Shown here: in pieces, positions 43,350 to 52,314 of the stretch | How the letters are laid out: each line of letters opens with the position of its first letter | Numbering within the stretch: position 1 is the first letter of the stretch | DNA from: Croceivirga sp. | GTDB taxonomy: Bacteria; Bacteroidota; Bacteroidia; Flavobacteriales; Flavobacteriaceae | Assembly: GCA_028284285.1 (NCBI GenBank) | Contig: JANQSA010000056.1 | Location: 1-64,000 of the forward strand | Direction: 5' to 3' | DNA length: 64,000 nt | The notes under the pieces: model-generated | Told to the model about the DNA's origin: nothing | The model's input: only the letters and a program-made list of their open reading frames with translations | Databases searched by the model: none | Made by a program: the position numbers and the translations under genes

Positions 43350-45179
43350 ATGAAGGTCAAAAAAGAAAAAATTGCCGAAACCATTACCGATTTGAATCGC
43401 GTAATCGAAGTGATATTGGAAGCGGAAAACCAGCATCTGGATGTTTTGGATAAGGTACATGAGGAATACGCGAGAAGTGCACAAAATCTGGTGCATTACC
43501 GGGCGTTTCGAAAGTTTGATCTGAGAACCACTCAAAAGAAGCTCCGAAATCTTGGGCTCACCCGTTTTGCCAATGCGGAAGGCCATATTTTGGCCAGCAT
43601 TTCCAATACGCTGTTCATTCTGAAAAAATTGATTGATATTGAAGAAGGTCAGACGGTACAACCGAAACTTTCCATCAAAAAAGGGAAACGCCTTCTGGCT
43701 AAAAACACCAAAGCATTACTGGGGTATCGCTCCAAAGGAAGGCGTGTACGTATCATGGTAACCCAACCCACGGCATCAGCTTACGATTATCAAATGGTGC
43801 TGGACATGGTGGAACACGGGATGAATTGCGCCCGGATCAATTGTGCTCATGATACCCCTAAGGTCTGGAAAATGATCATTGACAATGTTAGGAAAGCTGC
43901 CAAAGCTACCGGACGCCAGGTGAAGATAGCCATGGATCTGGCAGGGCCAAAGATCAGGACCGGTAGTATACACCCGGGACCTAAAATTCGAAAGTTTACT
44001 CCCGAAAAGGACGTAACCGGTAATATCATCCGGCCTGCGGAGATAGTATTAGTGCCCGAGGTAGACGAGTTTTCCCTCCCCAATACCTTGCCGCTTGCCC
44101 CCGAAGTACTCTCAAAACTAGAGTTGCATGATGAATTTGTATTGACCGATACCCGAAACAAGAGGCGCAGGCTAAAAGTGATCGCGTTGGAGGATTCCGG
44201 GGTGTTGGCCCATTGCTACGAAACCTCCTATATAGGTACAGGCACAAGCCTGGAATGCACCAACAGGCCATTAGGGGCTGTTGTGGTGGGCGAACTTCCA
44301 CCGGTGGAACAATCTGTGATCCTGAGAAAAGAGGATGTTTTTACCATAGTTAAAGAGGCTATGGAAGGGCTTCCGGCTGTGATTGATGAAGATGGAAAAA
44401 TTATTCAAAACGGTAGGATTTCCTGCCAGTTACCGGAAGTTTTCCAGTTCATCAACTCCGGGGATCGCATCCTTTTTGATGATGGTAAGATAGAAGGGGT
44501 CATTGAAGTGATACGGGATGGAGCGTTCGATGTACGTATCACTTTGGCCAAAGAAAACGGGTCAAAACTCAAAGCCGAAAAAGGGATAAATTTTCCGGAC
44601 ACTCATTTGGGAATAAGTGGGTTGACGGCGAAAGACAAAAAGGACCTGGAATTTGTGGCCAAACATGCGGATATCGTTAATTTCTCCTTTGTGAATTCAA
44701 AGGAGGATGTTGAAGAATTGTATCAAGAACTCAAAAAACTTGGGGTACTGAACCAACTGGATGTCATCCTCAAAATAGAGACGAAATATGCCGTGGCCAA
44801 CCTTACGGAGATCTTGTTGGCGGCGATGCAATCCCAATTTATAGGGGTAATGATCGCCAGGGGCGATTTGGCAGTGGAAACGGGTTGGGACAATATCGGA
44901 AAAGTGCAGGAGGAGATCTTACTGTTGTGCAGTGCCGCGCACGTACCTGTGGTATGGGCAACGCAAGTGCTGGAAAACCTGGCCAAGAAAGGATTGCCAT
45001 CAAGGTCTGAGATCACTGATGCAGCCAGGGCACTTCATGCGGAATGTATTATGCTCAACAAAGGCCCGTATATCAACCGGGCGATCGCCTTACTGGATAC
45101 GATACTTTCCAGCATGGAAGCCAATCATGAGAAGAAAGAAGTAATGCTCCCCAAATTAGAAAGTCTTTTGGCCAAATAA
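43350..45179 (+). CDS. atypical pyruvate kinase-like protein
   Basis: The protein has 609 residues. From about 134 it follows pyruvate kinase: IMVTQPTASAY, MVEHGMNCARINCAHD, AMDLAGPKIRTG, the B domain with a long insert, FSFVNSKEDV, VILKIETK (catalytic Lys), IGVMIARGDLAVE and WATQVLENLAKKGLPSRSEITDAA. Two differences stand out. There is an N-terminal extension of about 130 residues with charged helices, and the protein ends soon after the barrel, so the allosteric C-terminal domain is missing. The position of the usual S-G-E-T-A reads L-N-K-G-P. Catalysis seems possible; regulation must differ from typical enzymes. Confidence 0.8.
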   Translation: MKVKKEKIAETITDLNRVIEVILEAENQHLDVLDKVHEEYARSAQNLVHYRAFRKFDLRTTQKKLRNLGLTRFANAEGHILASISNTLFILKKLIDIEEGQTVQPKLSIKKGKRLLAKNTKALLGYRSKGRRVRIMVTQPTASAYDYQMVLDMVEHGMNCARINCAHDTPKVWKMIIDNVRKAAKATGRQVKIAMDLAGPKIRTGSIHPGPKIRKFTPEKDVTGNIIRPAEIVLVPEVDEFSLPNTLPLAPEVLSKLELHDEFVLTDTRNKRRRLKVIALEDSGVLAHCYETSYIGTGTSLECTNRPLGAVVVGELPPVEQSVILRKEDVFTIVKEAMEGLPAVIDEDGKIIQNGRISCQLPEVFQFINSGDRILFDDGKIEGVIEVIRDGAFDVRITLAKENGSKLKAEKGINFPDTHLGISGLTAKDKKDLEFVAKHADIVNFSFVNSKEDVEELYQELKKLGVLNQLDVILKIETKYAVANLTEILLAAMQSQFIGVMIARGDLAVETGWDNIGKVQEEILLLCSAAHVPVVWATQVLENLAKKGLPSRSEITDAARALHAECIMLNKGPYINRAIALLDTILSSMEANHEKKEVMLPKLESLLAK

Positions 45180-45258
45180 AAACGGATTACCGTCCGACAA
45201 TACCCATGATTTCTCATGAGTTTTAAGTTTACTTTCGGTTATAGCTTTTCCGAAAGTA

Positions 45259-45960
45259 TTATTTCGCTTTGATGATATACTGATAGGGAAGCAGATCAAC
45301 ATTTACCTCAAATGAGGTGTACTTCGCTTTTTTCAGTTCATGGATGACATCGTCAATGGCTAATTTATGCTCCAAAGGAGGGCCGACAGGGGTTTCGGAT
45401 TTGAAAAAATCGATGATTACCAACTCCCCGTCAGTTTTGGTGCCTTTTTTTACCTTGGAAAAATAGTCCGGACGATTTTCAATATGGTGATAGGTGTTCA
45501 CCAGCAGTACCTTATCCACTTCCTGCTCTTCCAGACCAGGGGAGTCATACGGGATTTTCCGGGTAACGATATTCTTCAGAGTGTCTTTCTCGATACGCTT
45601 CTTGATAAACTCCTGAAATTCTTCATCTACATCCGCAGCAATCACATTGGCTCCTTTTTCTGCAAGTTTCACGGAGAAATAACCGGAGCCTGCTCCGATA
45701 TCCATGATAGTTTGTCCCTGCAGGTCTCCCAGATATGCCATTACTTTTTCAGGTTGTTGATACGCATCCCTTTCCGCAGACTCAAAGCGTTGGATTAGAT
45801 CCTTAACTGAGGATTGATGCATGTGGGCATTGGCAGCGCCATGGTGGGAGGACTTGTCTTGCTGCTCATGAACCTCATGTTTCTCCTCATGGGGTGTACC
45901 TTGTTTAGTGTTGCAGGCCATTAGTGAGAAGAAGGAAACGATAACTACTACTTTTTTCAT
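45259..45960 (-). CDS. SAM-dependent methyltransferase-like lipoprotein
   Basis: The protein has 233 residues. The N-terminus is a lipoprotein signal (VVIVSFFSLMAC, Cys about residue 16) followed by a His-rich stretch (HHGAANAHMH). The core is class I methyltransferase: MDIGAGSGYFSVKLAE (motif I), ANVIAADVD (motif II), VDKVLLVNTYHHIENR (motif III-IV). An exported SAM methyltransferase is odd, because SAM is cytoplasmic. The start overlaps the APC permease gene by 4 bases, so the two are translated together. Confidence 0.75.
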   Translation of the reverse strand: MKKVVVIVSFFSLMACNTKQGTPHEEKHEVHEQQDKSSHHGAANAHMHQSSVKDLIQRFESAERDAYQQPEKVMAYLGDLQGQTIMDIGAGSGYFSVKLAEKGANVIAADVDEEFQEFIKKRIEKDTLKNIVTRKIPYDSPGLEEQEVDKVLLVNTYHHIENRPDYFSKVKKGTKTDGELVIIDFFKSETPVGPPLEHKLAIDDVIHELKKAKYTSFEVNVDLLPYQYIIKAK

Positions 45961-47279
45961 TTTAGGGCTTTTTTGTTAATTTTTTTGTCAAAATACCATA
46001 CGATACCTCCAAGAATTAGATTACTTAATCCCAGAGTGGCTTCTACGGGCTTTTCTGTAAAGATGAATACCACCATACCCAGGGAAAAAACAATAAAAAT
46101 AACTTGAAAAAACGGGAAAACCGGACTTTTAAAATGATCAGCTCCTGCCACATCTCCTTTTCTGATTTTAAACACTCCCCAAACGGTAAGCAGGGAAGAC
46201 AGGGTCAGCAAAAATCCACAATAGATCAGGATTTGTTCAAAGGTCCCCGTTAAAAGTAAGAGGGTTGTGATGCCAAACTGAAACCATAGCGCCTTTATAG
46301 GAATGGCGTTATCCTTTACCCGGAAAAATCGCCAAAGGGTAAAATCCTTTGCCATGGTGGAGGTTACCCTGGGCCCAATCCAGACCATTGCACTGATTCC
46401 GGAGATCAATAAAAGCGATATGGCCAAACCAAACAGGTTTCCCAAATGGTCTCCTAGCATTTTTTTGGTGGCAATGGCGCCCACATTTACTTGTCCAACA
46501 AGCTCCGGGATGGGAACGTGTTTCAGAAAAACAAACTGTAGTAAGGTATACAAAAGGGTTACGATCAGCGTTCCACCTAGTAAAGCACGGGGTAATGATT
46601 TTTTGGGATTTTTGATCTCCTCGGTGATATACACCGCCGCATTCCATCCCGAATACGAGTAACTAACATAGATTAGCGCTACAGCAAAAGCCGATGAAAA
46701 CACCTCTGCAGTGTAATTCCCTTTTCCGGCAAAGCTTTCCGTAGAGGAGGGGGTAACTAAACCTACAATGATCAAAACAAGGATCAGCAACACTTTTAGC
46801 AAGGTGCTGCCATTTTGAAATAACGCACTTGATTTAATGTTAAAACTGTGGATCAGGGTAATAGTGGCCACGATAATTATACTGGTCCAAACAGGATGTA
46901 AGTCCCCAAAAGGGAAATACTCCACTATAGCTATTGCCGATAGTGCCACCGGGGCAGCGAAGCCCACGGTCAAGGACACCCAACCCGCTAAATATCCTAT
47001 AAAGGGCGAAAATAGCGCTGACAAAAAAGAGAACTCTCCTCCGGATTTTTTGATATGCGTCCCTATCTCGGCATAGCTGAATGCCCCGGATAAGGCCATA
47101 ATCCCGCCCAAAACCCATAATGTAAGGATAACCATGGGGTTATCCAGATCTTGCAGTTGAAAACCAAGGCTTGTAAACACCCCGGTTCCAATCATATTGG
47201 CCACTACTATGGCCATTGCAGTTAGGGCACTTACTTTTTGAATTGACTTTGGGGCTTCGGATACTTTTAACGCAGTCAT
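45957..47279 (-). CDS. APC-family amino acid permease
   Basis: An integral membrane protein of 440 residues with about twelve hydrophobic helices. The first helix has MIGTGVFTSLG, the APC consensus G-x-G-x-F, and helix 6 region has AVYITEEIKNPKKSLPRALL, typical of amino acid/polyamine antiporters. It imports or exchanges amino acids at the inner membrane. It is followed, with overlap, by the methyltransferase-like lipoprotein. Confidence 0.88.
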   Translation of the reverse strand: MTALKVSEAPKSIQKVSALTAMAIVVANMIGTGVFTSLGFQLQDLDNPMVILTLWVLGGIMALSGAFSYAEIGTHIKKSGGEFSFLSALFSPFIGYLAGWVSLTVGFAAPVALSAIAIVEYFPFGDLHPVWTSIIIVATITLIHSFNIKSSALFQNGSTLLKVLLILVLIIVGLVTPSSTESFAGKGNYTAEVFSSAFAVALIYVSYSYSGWNAAVYITEEIKNPKKSLPRALLGGTLIVTLLYTLLQFVFLKHVPIPELVGQVNVGAIATKKMLGDHLGNLFGLAISLLLISGISAMVWIGPRVTSTMAKDFTLWRFFRVKDNAIPIKALWFQFGITTLLLLTGTFEQILIYCGFLLTLSSLLTVWGVFKIRKGDVAGADHFKSPVFPFFQVIFIVFSLGMVVFIFTEKPVEATLGLSNLILGGIVWYFDKKINKKALK

Positions 47280-47310
47280 TTTTAGTAATGTTCAAATAAG
47301 CGCATTACGC

Positions 47311-47919
47311 TTATTGATGACCAGAAGTATTTTTATGAGTGGATCCGTATTTCTTTTCCAGATGATCTTTGTACTTCAGACAAAGATGATCAAAATGATC
47401 TTCTATTTCCTTGTTAGCAAGATAATGTTCCAGTGCTAAAAGAAAATCGTCCCATCCGGCCAAAAGTCCTACCCAATGGGTACCCTGGCCTCCCGGTTGA
47501 AGGTTATGAAGAGCATCACCCTGGGGTGCAACCAGATCCTGGGGAAGCTGGTCTGTTAGCTGAAGTTCTGCACCATTTTTCATCGGTTTCAGATCAAATC
47601 TTGTAAATGATTTAGTGGAACTATTGAATTGGATAAACTCAAATTCACGAAGCGCTTCGATCCATCCTTCCCACCCCCCTTCAAACTTGAATCTACCACC
47701 TTCGCGAAAGTCCCATTCCGTTTTCATAAACCATTGGCTTAATGCTGCGGTATTGGATAGGGCGTTCCAAAGTCTTTCTTGGGATACCTGATAATGGTAT
47801 TTAAAAAGGACTTTGTTGCTATCCAAAAACTCAAGAATTACAGGGTCATATTTCATATGGTATTGGCTTGCAACGGTATTAAAATGCGGAGTTTTTCGGA
47901 CAGCGGCAAATTGAGGCAT
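47311..47919 (-). CDS. SRPBCC (START/AHSA1-like) domain protein
   Basis: The protein has 202 residues from the ATG at 47919; an ATG at 47856 may be the true start. The AHSA1-type START fold appears in VSQERLWNALSNTAALSQWF, WDFREGGRFKFEGG and the later GTHWVGLLAGWDDFLLALEHYL helix. These proteins bind hydrophobic ligands or partner proteins; function here is unknown. It lies 31 bases upstream of the APC permease gene. Confidence 0.75.
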   Translation of the reverse strand: MPQFAAVRKTPHFNTVASQYHMKYDPVILEFLDSNKVLFKYHYQVSQERLWNALSNTAALSQWFMKTEWDFREGGRFKFEGGWEGWIEALREFEFIQFNSSTKSFTRFDLKPMKNGAELQLTDQLPQDLVAPQGDALHNLQPGGQGTHWVGLLAGWDDFLLALEHYLANKEIEDHFDHLCLKYKDHLEKKYGSTHKNTSGHQ

Positions 47920-48008
47920 TCTTTATGGGGTTGAAGTTAATCAAAACCGTCTGTTTACCACAACAAGGACGTAGAAGGGTTGCGTATAATTATTGCTGCA
48001 ACTGGTTA

Positions 48009-48839
48009 TTACATTTCCTTCAAAAGGAATGGCCATAAACTTTCTTTGAATTTGTCTTTAAAAATACCAAAATGTCCTATCCTATTGATGTTGAAATCCC
48101 CTGGTGCTAAATGAATAGATTTTAGGGGAGCATTGGAATACTTTTTGGACATCCAGTCAACGGCTTGTCTGGGAGCCAAAAGATCGTCGTCAATACTAAA
48201 TGAGGTTATTTCGGCTTCTATTTTGTCGAATACGGTTTGTTCTATTGGAATTTCACTTAGTAAATACTCACTCTTTTTACCCCAACCACTCCATTGTTGT
48301 GCTACTTTTTTCGGAAGGTCTTCCATGCCACTGATTCTTTTAGCGGGGAGGTAACCAAAAGTAGTGGTAAGCAGCGGAAAGAGAATATGCCAATTGAACC
48401 ACATCTTTGTTTTACTGAAACCTTTCCAAAACTTCCAATAGCCGGACTGGGTGGCAACCAGGATAATCTTATCCATTTTTATTGATGACCTGGAAAGCCC
48501 TATAAGTTGGCCTCCTATACTGTGACCAAGCAGGTATTTTTTAGATGTTGGAAAGTTGACCATAACGTAGGCAATAACACTTTCCAGATCATTTTTTCCC
48601 CAGTCTGCTGTATTGTTTTTAAGCTCTCGTATTGGTTTTTTTAAGGATTGACCAATACCGATGTAATCAAATGTTATTACCGTAATTCCATTATCCACAA
48701 GAAAACGGGCAAACTTCTCGTAGAATTCCTGCTTCACCCCCATGGCGGATGCAATGATAAGAACCGATTTGGCATTTTTGCATTCAAAAACCGTCGCAGA
48801 AAGATTTTCTGATGCTGATCTGATTTTTATTGTTCTCAT
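48009..48839 (-). CDS. alpha/beta hydrolase (S33/serine aminopeptidase-like)
   Basis: The protein has 276 residues. The alpha/beta-hydrolase pattern begins with ASAMGVKQEFYEKFARFLVDNGITVITFDYIGIG, then the nucleophile elbow GHSIGGQ (Ser near residue 107), an Asp in SIDDDLLAP and the His in GHFGIF. The triad is complete. It matches the lipase/esterase group of predicted alpha/beta hydrolases (COG4757-like). The substrate is unknown. Confidence 0.8.
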   Translation of the reverse strand: MRTIKIRSASENLSATVFECKNAKSVLIIASAMGVKQEFYEKFARFLVDNGITVITFDYIGIGQSLKKPIRELKNNTADWGKNDLESVIAYVMVNFPTSKKYLLGHSIGGQLIGLSRSSIKMDKIILVATQSGYWKFWKGFSKTKMWFNWHILFPLLTTTFGYLPAKRISGMEDLPKKVAQQWSGWGKKSEYLLSEIPIEQTVFDKIEAEITSFSIDDDLLAPRQAVDWMSKKYSNAPLKSIHLAPGDFNINRIGHFGIFKDKFKESLWPFLLKEM

Positions 48840-48890
48840 CTCTCTTATTGACGGCCAACGGTCCGGGTACCAGGTGCTTTTTTGGGTGGG

Positions 48891-49349
48891 TTAATGGTCT
48901 TCAGAATTGTTAAACTGCCACAACACATTCACCAGTTGCCATTTCCCATTCAGCTTTACAATGTGCATGTAATCAATCCAGTCATCTGCTATAAGTTTTA
49001 CCGAGGCGGTCCTATCAAAAATATCCAGGATGATCACTTCTTTTTTTGGAGGCTCCGGAAATCTGTCTCCCTCCCGATTATAGGTTTCGGCCAGTAGGAT
49101 CATAGCATCGGTAAAAGTTTCCCGCAAATATTCCTTTCCGGTGGTTTTATCGGTCCAAAACGTCCTTTTCACCATTCTGGGATGGGCCGCACGTTCAAAT
49201 TGTTCGGGTTTTACATTATGTTGTGATTCGATATAATCCAACGCCACTTGTTTAATGGCGAGAGAGTCTTCTTGCGTTTGTCCCTGAATCGAATAGTTAA
49301 GAACGAACATAAAAAAGGCGGCCAGGGTAAGGGAAATAGAAGGTTTCAT
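48891..49349 (-). CDS. secreted lumazine-binding/NTF2-like protein
   Basis: The start is the ATG at 49349 (152 residues), as a signal peptide begins there (MKPSISLTLAAFFMFVL, cut near QGQT). The body is the NTF2-like fold of the 'putative lumazine-binding' family: ALDYIESQHNVKPEQFERAAHPRMVKR, then DIFDRTASVKLIADDWIDYMHIVKLNGKWQLVNVLW. The name comes from the family; lumazine binding is not established here. Confidence 0.75.
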   Translation of the reverse strand: MKPSISLTLAAFFMFVLNYSIQGQTQEDSLAIKQVALDYIESQHNVKPEQFERAAHPRMVKRTFWTDKTTGKEYLRETFTDAMILLAETYNREGDRFPEPPKKEVIILDIFDRTASVKLIADDWIDYMHIVKLNGKWQLVNVLWQFNNSEDH

Positions 49350-49408
49350 TATGGATCGTTTTTTTGGGTGTTGTTTTGCATGCACTATACTGATGGTGTA
49401 CTATCGCT

Positions 49409-50362
49409 TTATTCGTATAAATCACCTTGGAGGTACTTAATTCCGGAGTCACAGATCACCGTTACTATTTTTTTTCCACTACCAATCGCTTTACTTCTTT
49501 GTAAAGCAGCCCAAACATTGGCACCTGATGTCGCCCCACCGAAAACACCTTCCTTTTTTGCCAATTCATTGGCTGTTCTATAGGCATCCTCATCAGTTAC
49601 GGCAATTACATCATCAATTAGATCTTTTCGTAAAATGGATGGAATGAAGGAAAGCCCGATCCCTTCTAGTTTATGCGTTCCACTTGTATCACCTCCGGAA
49701 ACATTTCGTACGTTATAGGGTTCTACACCAATGGTTTTCAGGCTTGGGATGTTATCTTTCAGCACCTCCGAATTGCCCGAGATACAACCCCCTCCTCCAA
49801 CGGCCATGACAAATTCATCGATATCTGTTCCAAGCGCTTCAATAATTTCATAGGCCATCTTATGATACCCCAACGTATTATCGGTATTGTTTATTTGGTC
49901 CGGCCAGAAGGTATTAGGATCTTGAATCAATTCCTTTGTTCTGGCTATCATTCGGTTGATAACCTCTGCGGTTAAAATATCGTTTTCCGCAGGAATGATT
50001 TCCACCGTAGCGCCAAACGCTCTCATGGTCTGTAGTTTTTCCTTTGCAAACGCGTTTGAGGAGACAAAATGTGCTTCATATCCCTTTTTGGCACAAACCA
50101 TAGCTAAAGAACTCCCTGTACTCCCACCGGTATATTCCACCACTTTCATCCCTTTTCGTAATTCCCCTCTTTTTTCAGCTCCTTCTATCATGGAAAGCGC
50201 CATTCTATCCTTCATACTCCCCGTTAGATTGGCCCCTTCAAATTTGACATAAATATCCGCACAATTCCGATCGGTGAGTCGCTTGAGTTGCAGTAATGGT
50301 GTATTTCCTATTCCTTTCATATGAAATCCTAATGGCATAACGGTTTCAGTGGTGCTTCCCAT
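49409..50362 (-). CDS. cysteine synthase-family PLP-dependent enzyme
   Basis: A fold-type II PLP enzyme of 317 residues, with the Schiff-base Lys51 in NLTGSMKDRMA, the substrate loop TGGSTGSS, the phosphate loop VGGGGCISG and the later C-terminal ICDSGIKYL. This is the cysteine synthase/cystathionine beta-synthase group, which makes cysteine (from O-acetylserine) or related amino acids. The exact reaction is not certain. Confidence 0.85.
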   Translation of the reverse strand: MGSTTETVMPLGFHMKGIGNTPLLQLKRLTDRNCADIYVKFEGANLTGSMKDRMALSMIEGAEKRGELRKGMKVVEYTGGSTGSSLAMVCAKKGYEAHFVSSNAFAKEKLQTMRAFGATVEIIPAENDILTAEVINRMIARTKELIQDPNTFWPDQINNTDNTLGYHKMAYEIIEALGTDIDEFVMAVGGGGCISGNSEVLKDNIPSLKTIGVEPYNVRNVSGGDTSGTHKLEGIGLSFIPSILRKDLIDDVIAVTDEDAYRTANELAKKEGVFGGATSGANVWAALQRSKAIGSGKKIVTVICDSGIKYLQGDLYE

Positions 50363-50514
50363 CTCCTGCCTGTCCCTGCCTCATCGGTCATCGGCGGCCA
50401 AAGCTTTTGACGACAGCACCTAAGCAAGTGTTCAGGTGGGTCTGCCCATCCGATCTTGTGGGCCTACTGAACGACACTTTCAAGCAGGTGATTGCCTTGG
50501 TTAAAGATAAATCT

Positions 50515-51348
50515 TTATGCTATTACCGACACCATTTCCAACACCTTCTTTGCCAGGGATTCATCTCCTTCAATCGCTATCCGGTCCATTATTTCGTGTG
50601 GTCGAATACTCTTGGAAAACAGCACCCAGGAGAGTTCAATCGGAATGGCGACGGCAGCTACAGGAGTTGATGTAGCTTCCGACTCAAGTTTCCAACCTTC
50701 TGCACTTTTACGTAAATACCAGGTTCCACCGGCCTTGGAAGTTATTCTGGCTTGAATTACAGTTCCTTTTTCCGCCTCCACGGCTCTGAACGTATGTGGC
50801 AAAGCCTGAAAAAAGGTGTTCATAACGGGATAAAAGAATTCTCTTGACATTATCCCTTGTTTGTCAACTGCATCTCTGATCTGTTGTTGATGATGCCAGT
50901 ATTCCGTGTATTCCCGCGCTACATGCATCCAGTTATAGCTGGTTGCTTCGCCGGCCCATGCTACGGAAAATACGGCCTCATCCCAGGGGTTTAGGGAGCA
51001 GTAATACTCGGAGACCAAATCACCTATGGATTCGAGTAACAAGATCAGTGTTTGCGGACTTAATCTTTTGGACGCGCTCACCCAATCGCTATTGAGTTGA
51101 TTCATCCAGCGAACCATATCATCGTAGTGGTTAATCTCCGGAGGTTGTTCCCCGTAATACCCATCACGTTGAATGGAGAGTACGCGAAGTTGGGTGTCTA
51201 TGATATGGCTTGCCACATCTTTAACCTTCCATTGCTTGGCAACCGTTTGCCTGTTCCAATCCTCTTTATCCAAAGATTGCAATAGCCCCATTAGCTTGTG
51301 GTGCAATGGCTTAAAAAGGGGTCTTGTGTCAATTGGGATTTCCTTCAT
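50515..51348 (-). CDS. DinB/maleylpyruvate-isomerase-N-like protein
   Basis: The protein has 277 residues. The N-terminal half is a four-helix bundle of the DinB/mycothiol-dependent family: KPLHHKLMGLLQSLDKEDWNRQTVAKQWKVKDVASHIIDTQLR, with candidate metal ligands His in ASHIID and His-His in YWHHQQQI. The C-terminal part contains a beta domain similar to SCP2-like extensions. Metal-dependent thiol transfer is typical of the family; no substrate can be assigned. Confidence 0.7.
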   Translation of the reverse strand: MKEIPIDTRPLFKPLHHKLMGLLQSLDKEDWNRQTVAKQWKVKDVASHIIDTQLRVLSIQRDGYYGEQPPEINHYDDMVRWMNQLNSDWVSASKRLSPQTLILLLESIGDLVSEYYCSLNPWDEAVFSVAWAGEATSYNWMHVAREYTEYWHHQQQIRDAVDKQGIMSREFFYPVMNTFFQALPHTFRAVEAEKGTVIQARITSKAGGTWYLRKSAEGWKLESEATSTPVAAVAIPIELSWVLFSKSIRPHEIMDRIAIEGDESLAKKVLEMVSVIA

Positions 51349-51405
51349 GCGGTAATTATTTCTAAAGGTCTCAAATATGATCCCATCCCGGGTCCTCAGG
51401 ATGAA

Positions 51406-51945
51406 TTACAGCCATTGTTTGCCACTGGCTTTTTTCAATTCATAAACAATATTGTCCGAATTATTTTTGTCAATTTTTCCCTCAACCAGACTAAATCCAT
51501 TCTTTTCAAGTAGTTTTTTGGAACTGCTGTTTTGGTTATGAGTGTAAGCCTCAACTAAATCCAGGTTTAACTTTCGGAACCCGAAATCAATTACATATTT
51601 CAGCGATTCATTCATTATCCCCTGTCCTTGATAGTCGGGACTTAGATCATATCCGATTTCAGCAATTTTTCTGTCTTTCGAAAAATTCCAGAGGCAAATG
51701 CTACCTATCATTTCCATTTGATTCTTTTCCGCTATTTTCCAGTAATACAAATCTTGATTGTCAATTCCAGAGCGGATTTTTGTTATAAATTCCAATGCTT
51801 TTTCCTTGGTTTCTGCACGGGGTCTTTTTACAAATTGATTTATGGTTTTATCCGAACGCAAAAAGGAAACCATTTTCCAGTCCGATGTTTCTAATCTTCG
51901 TAACTCAAGTCGTTCCGTTCTTATTTCAGTGAAAATAGGGCTCAT
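51406..51945 (-). CDS. GNAT-family N-acetyltransferase (RimJ/RimL type)
   Basis: A protein of 179 residues. The strand RTERLELRRLETSDW opens it as in RimJ/L enzymes, the acetyl-CoA loop lies in DLSPDYQGQGIMNESLKYVIDFG (Q-x-x-G-x-G), and VEAYTHNQNSSSKKLLEKNGF is the C-terminal arm. It acetylates an amino group of a protein or small molecule, not further defined. Confidence 0.85.
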   Translation of the reverse strand: MSPIFTEIRTERLELRRLETSDWKMVSFLRSDKTINQFVKRPRAETKEKALEFITKIRSGIDNQDLYYWKIAEKNQMEMIGSICLWNFSKDRKIAEIGYDLSPDYQGQGIMNESLKYVIDFGFRKLNLDLVEAYTHNQNSSSKKLLEKNGFSLVEGKIDKNNSDNIVYELKKASGKQWL

Positions 51946-52004
51946 TTTAAGCTTGCTGGAAACGTAGTAATAAACACTACAGCGTTTACCGCTTTTATAT
52001 GCCT

Positions 52005-52232
52005 CTAAGATAAAAGATCAGTACAACTCTTAAAAGAAGTTACTGTTATAAGGATGTAAATTTCCGTGGTTTTTTTGGTGCCCATGCGATATGCAGTAGG
52101 GCTATACCATTTTCGGCGACCAGGTGTTGAAAAGGTGTATTCTTTAAGAATAAACGGACTGTTGGACCTTGTGGAAGTCAATTGGTAAGAATACCCGGGA
52201 AGGCCGAAAAGTGTATATGAGGCTACAGTCAA
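52005..52232 (-). pseudogene. second tyrosine recombinase remnant
   Basis: The end of this minus-strand frame reads GTKKTTEIYILITVTSFKSCTDLLS and stop. It fits the integrase C-terminus G-H-K-S-T-x-T-T-E-I-Y-T-H-V and matches the end of the remnant at 29665 (TSFK, then TDLLS). The first 40 residues of the frame do not resemble an integrase and the catalytic box is lost. Confidence 0.5.
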
Positions 52233-52251
52233 TACTTTAGAGATTACCGGT

Positions 52252-52286
52252 AAAAAATAAAAAAGCCAGGTGCAATACCTGACTCT
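52252..52286 (-). terminator. intrinsic terminator after the secreted protein gene
   Basis: On the minus strand AGTCAGGT-ATTGC-ACCTGGCT (one mismatch) is followed by a run of six T. It is about 30 bases beyond the stop codon at 52315. Confidence 0.7.
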
Positions 52287-52314
52287 TTCTCAATCAAAAA
52301 ACGAGTGGTCTAAA

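Noticed and set aside
45230-45258. ACTTTCGG/CCGAAAGT hairpin between the pyruvate kinase-like and methyltransferase-like genes
   Set aside because: A stem is present at the converging gene ends but no clear T-run follows on either strand, so it is not listed as a terminator.
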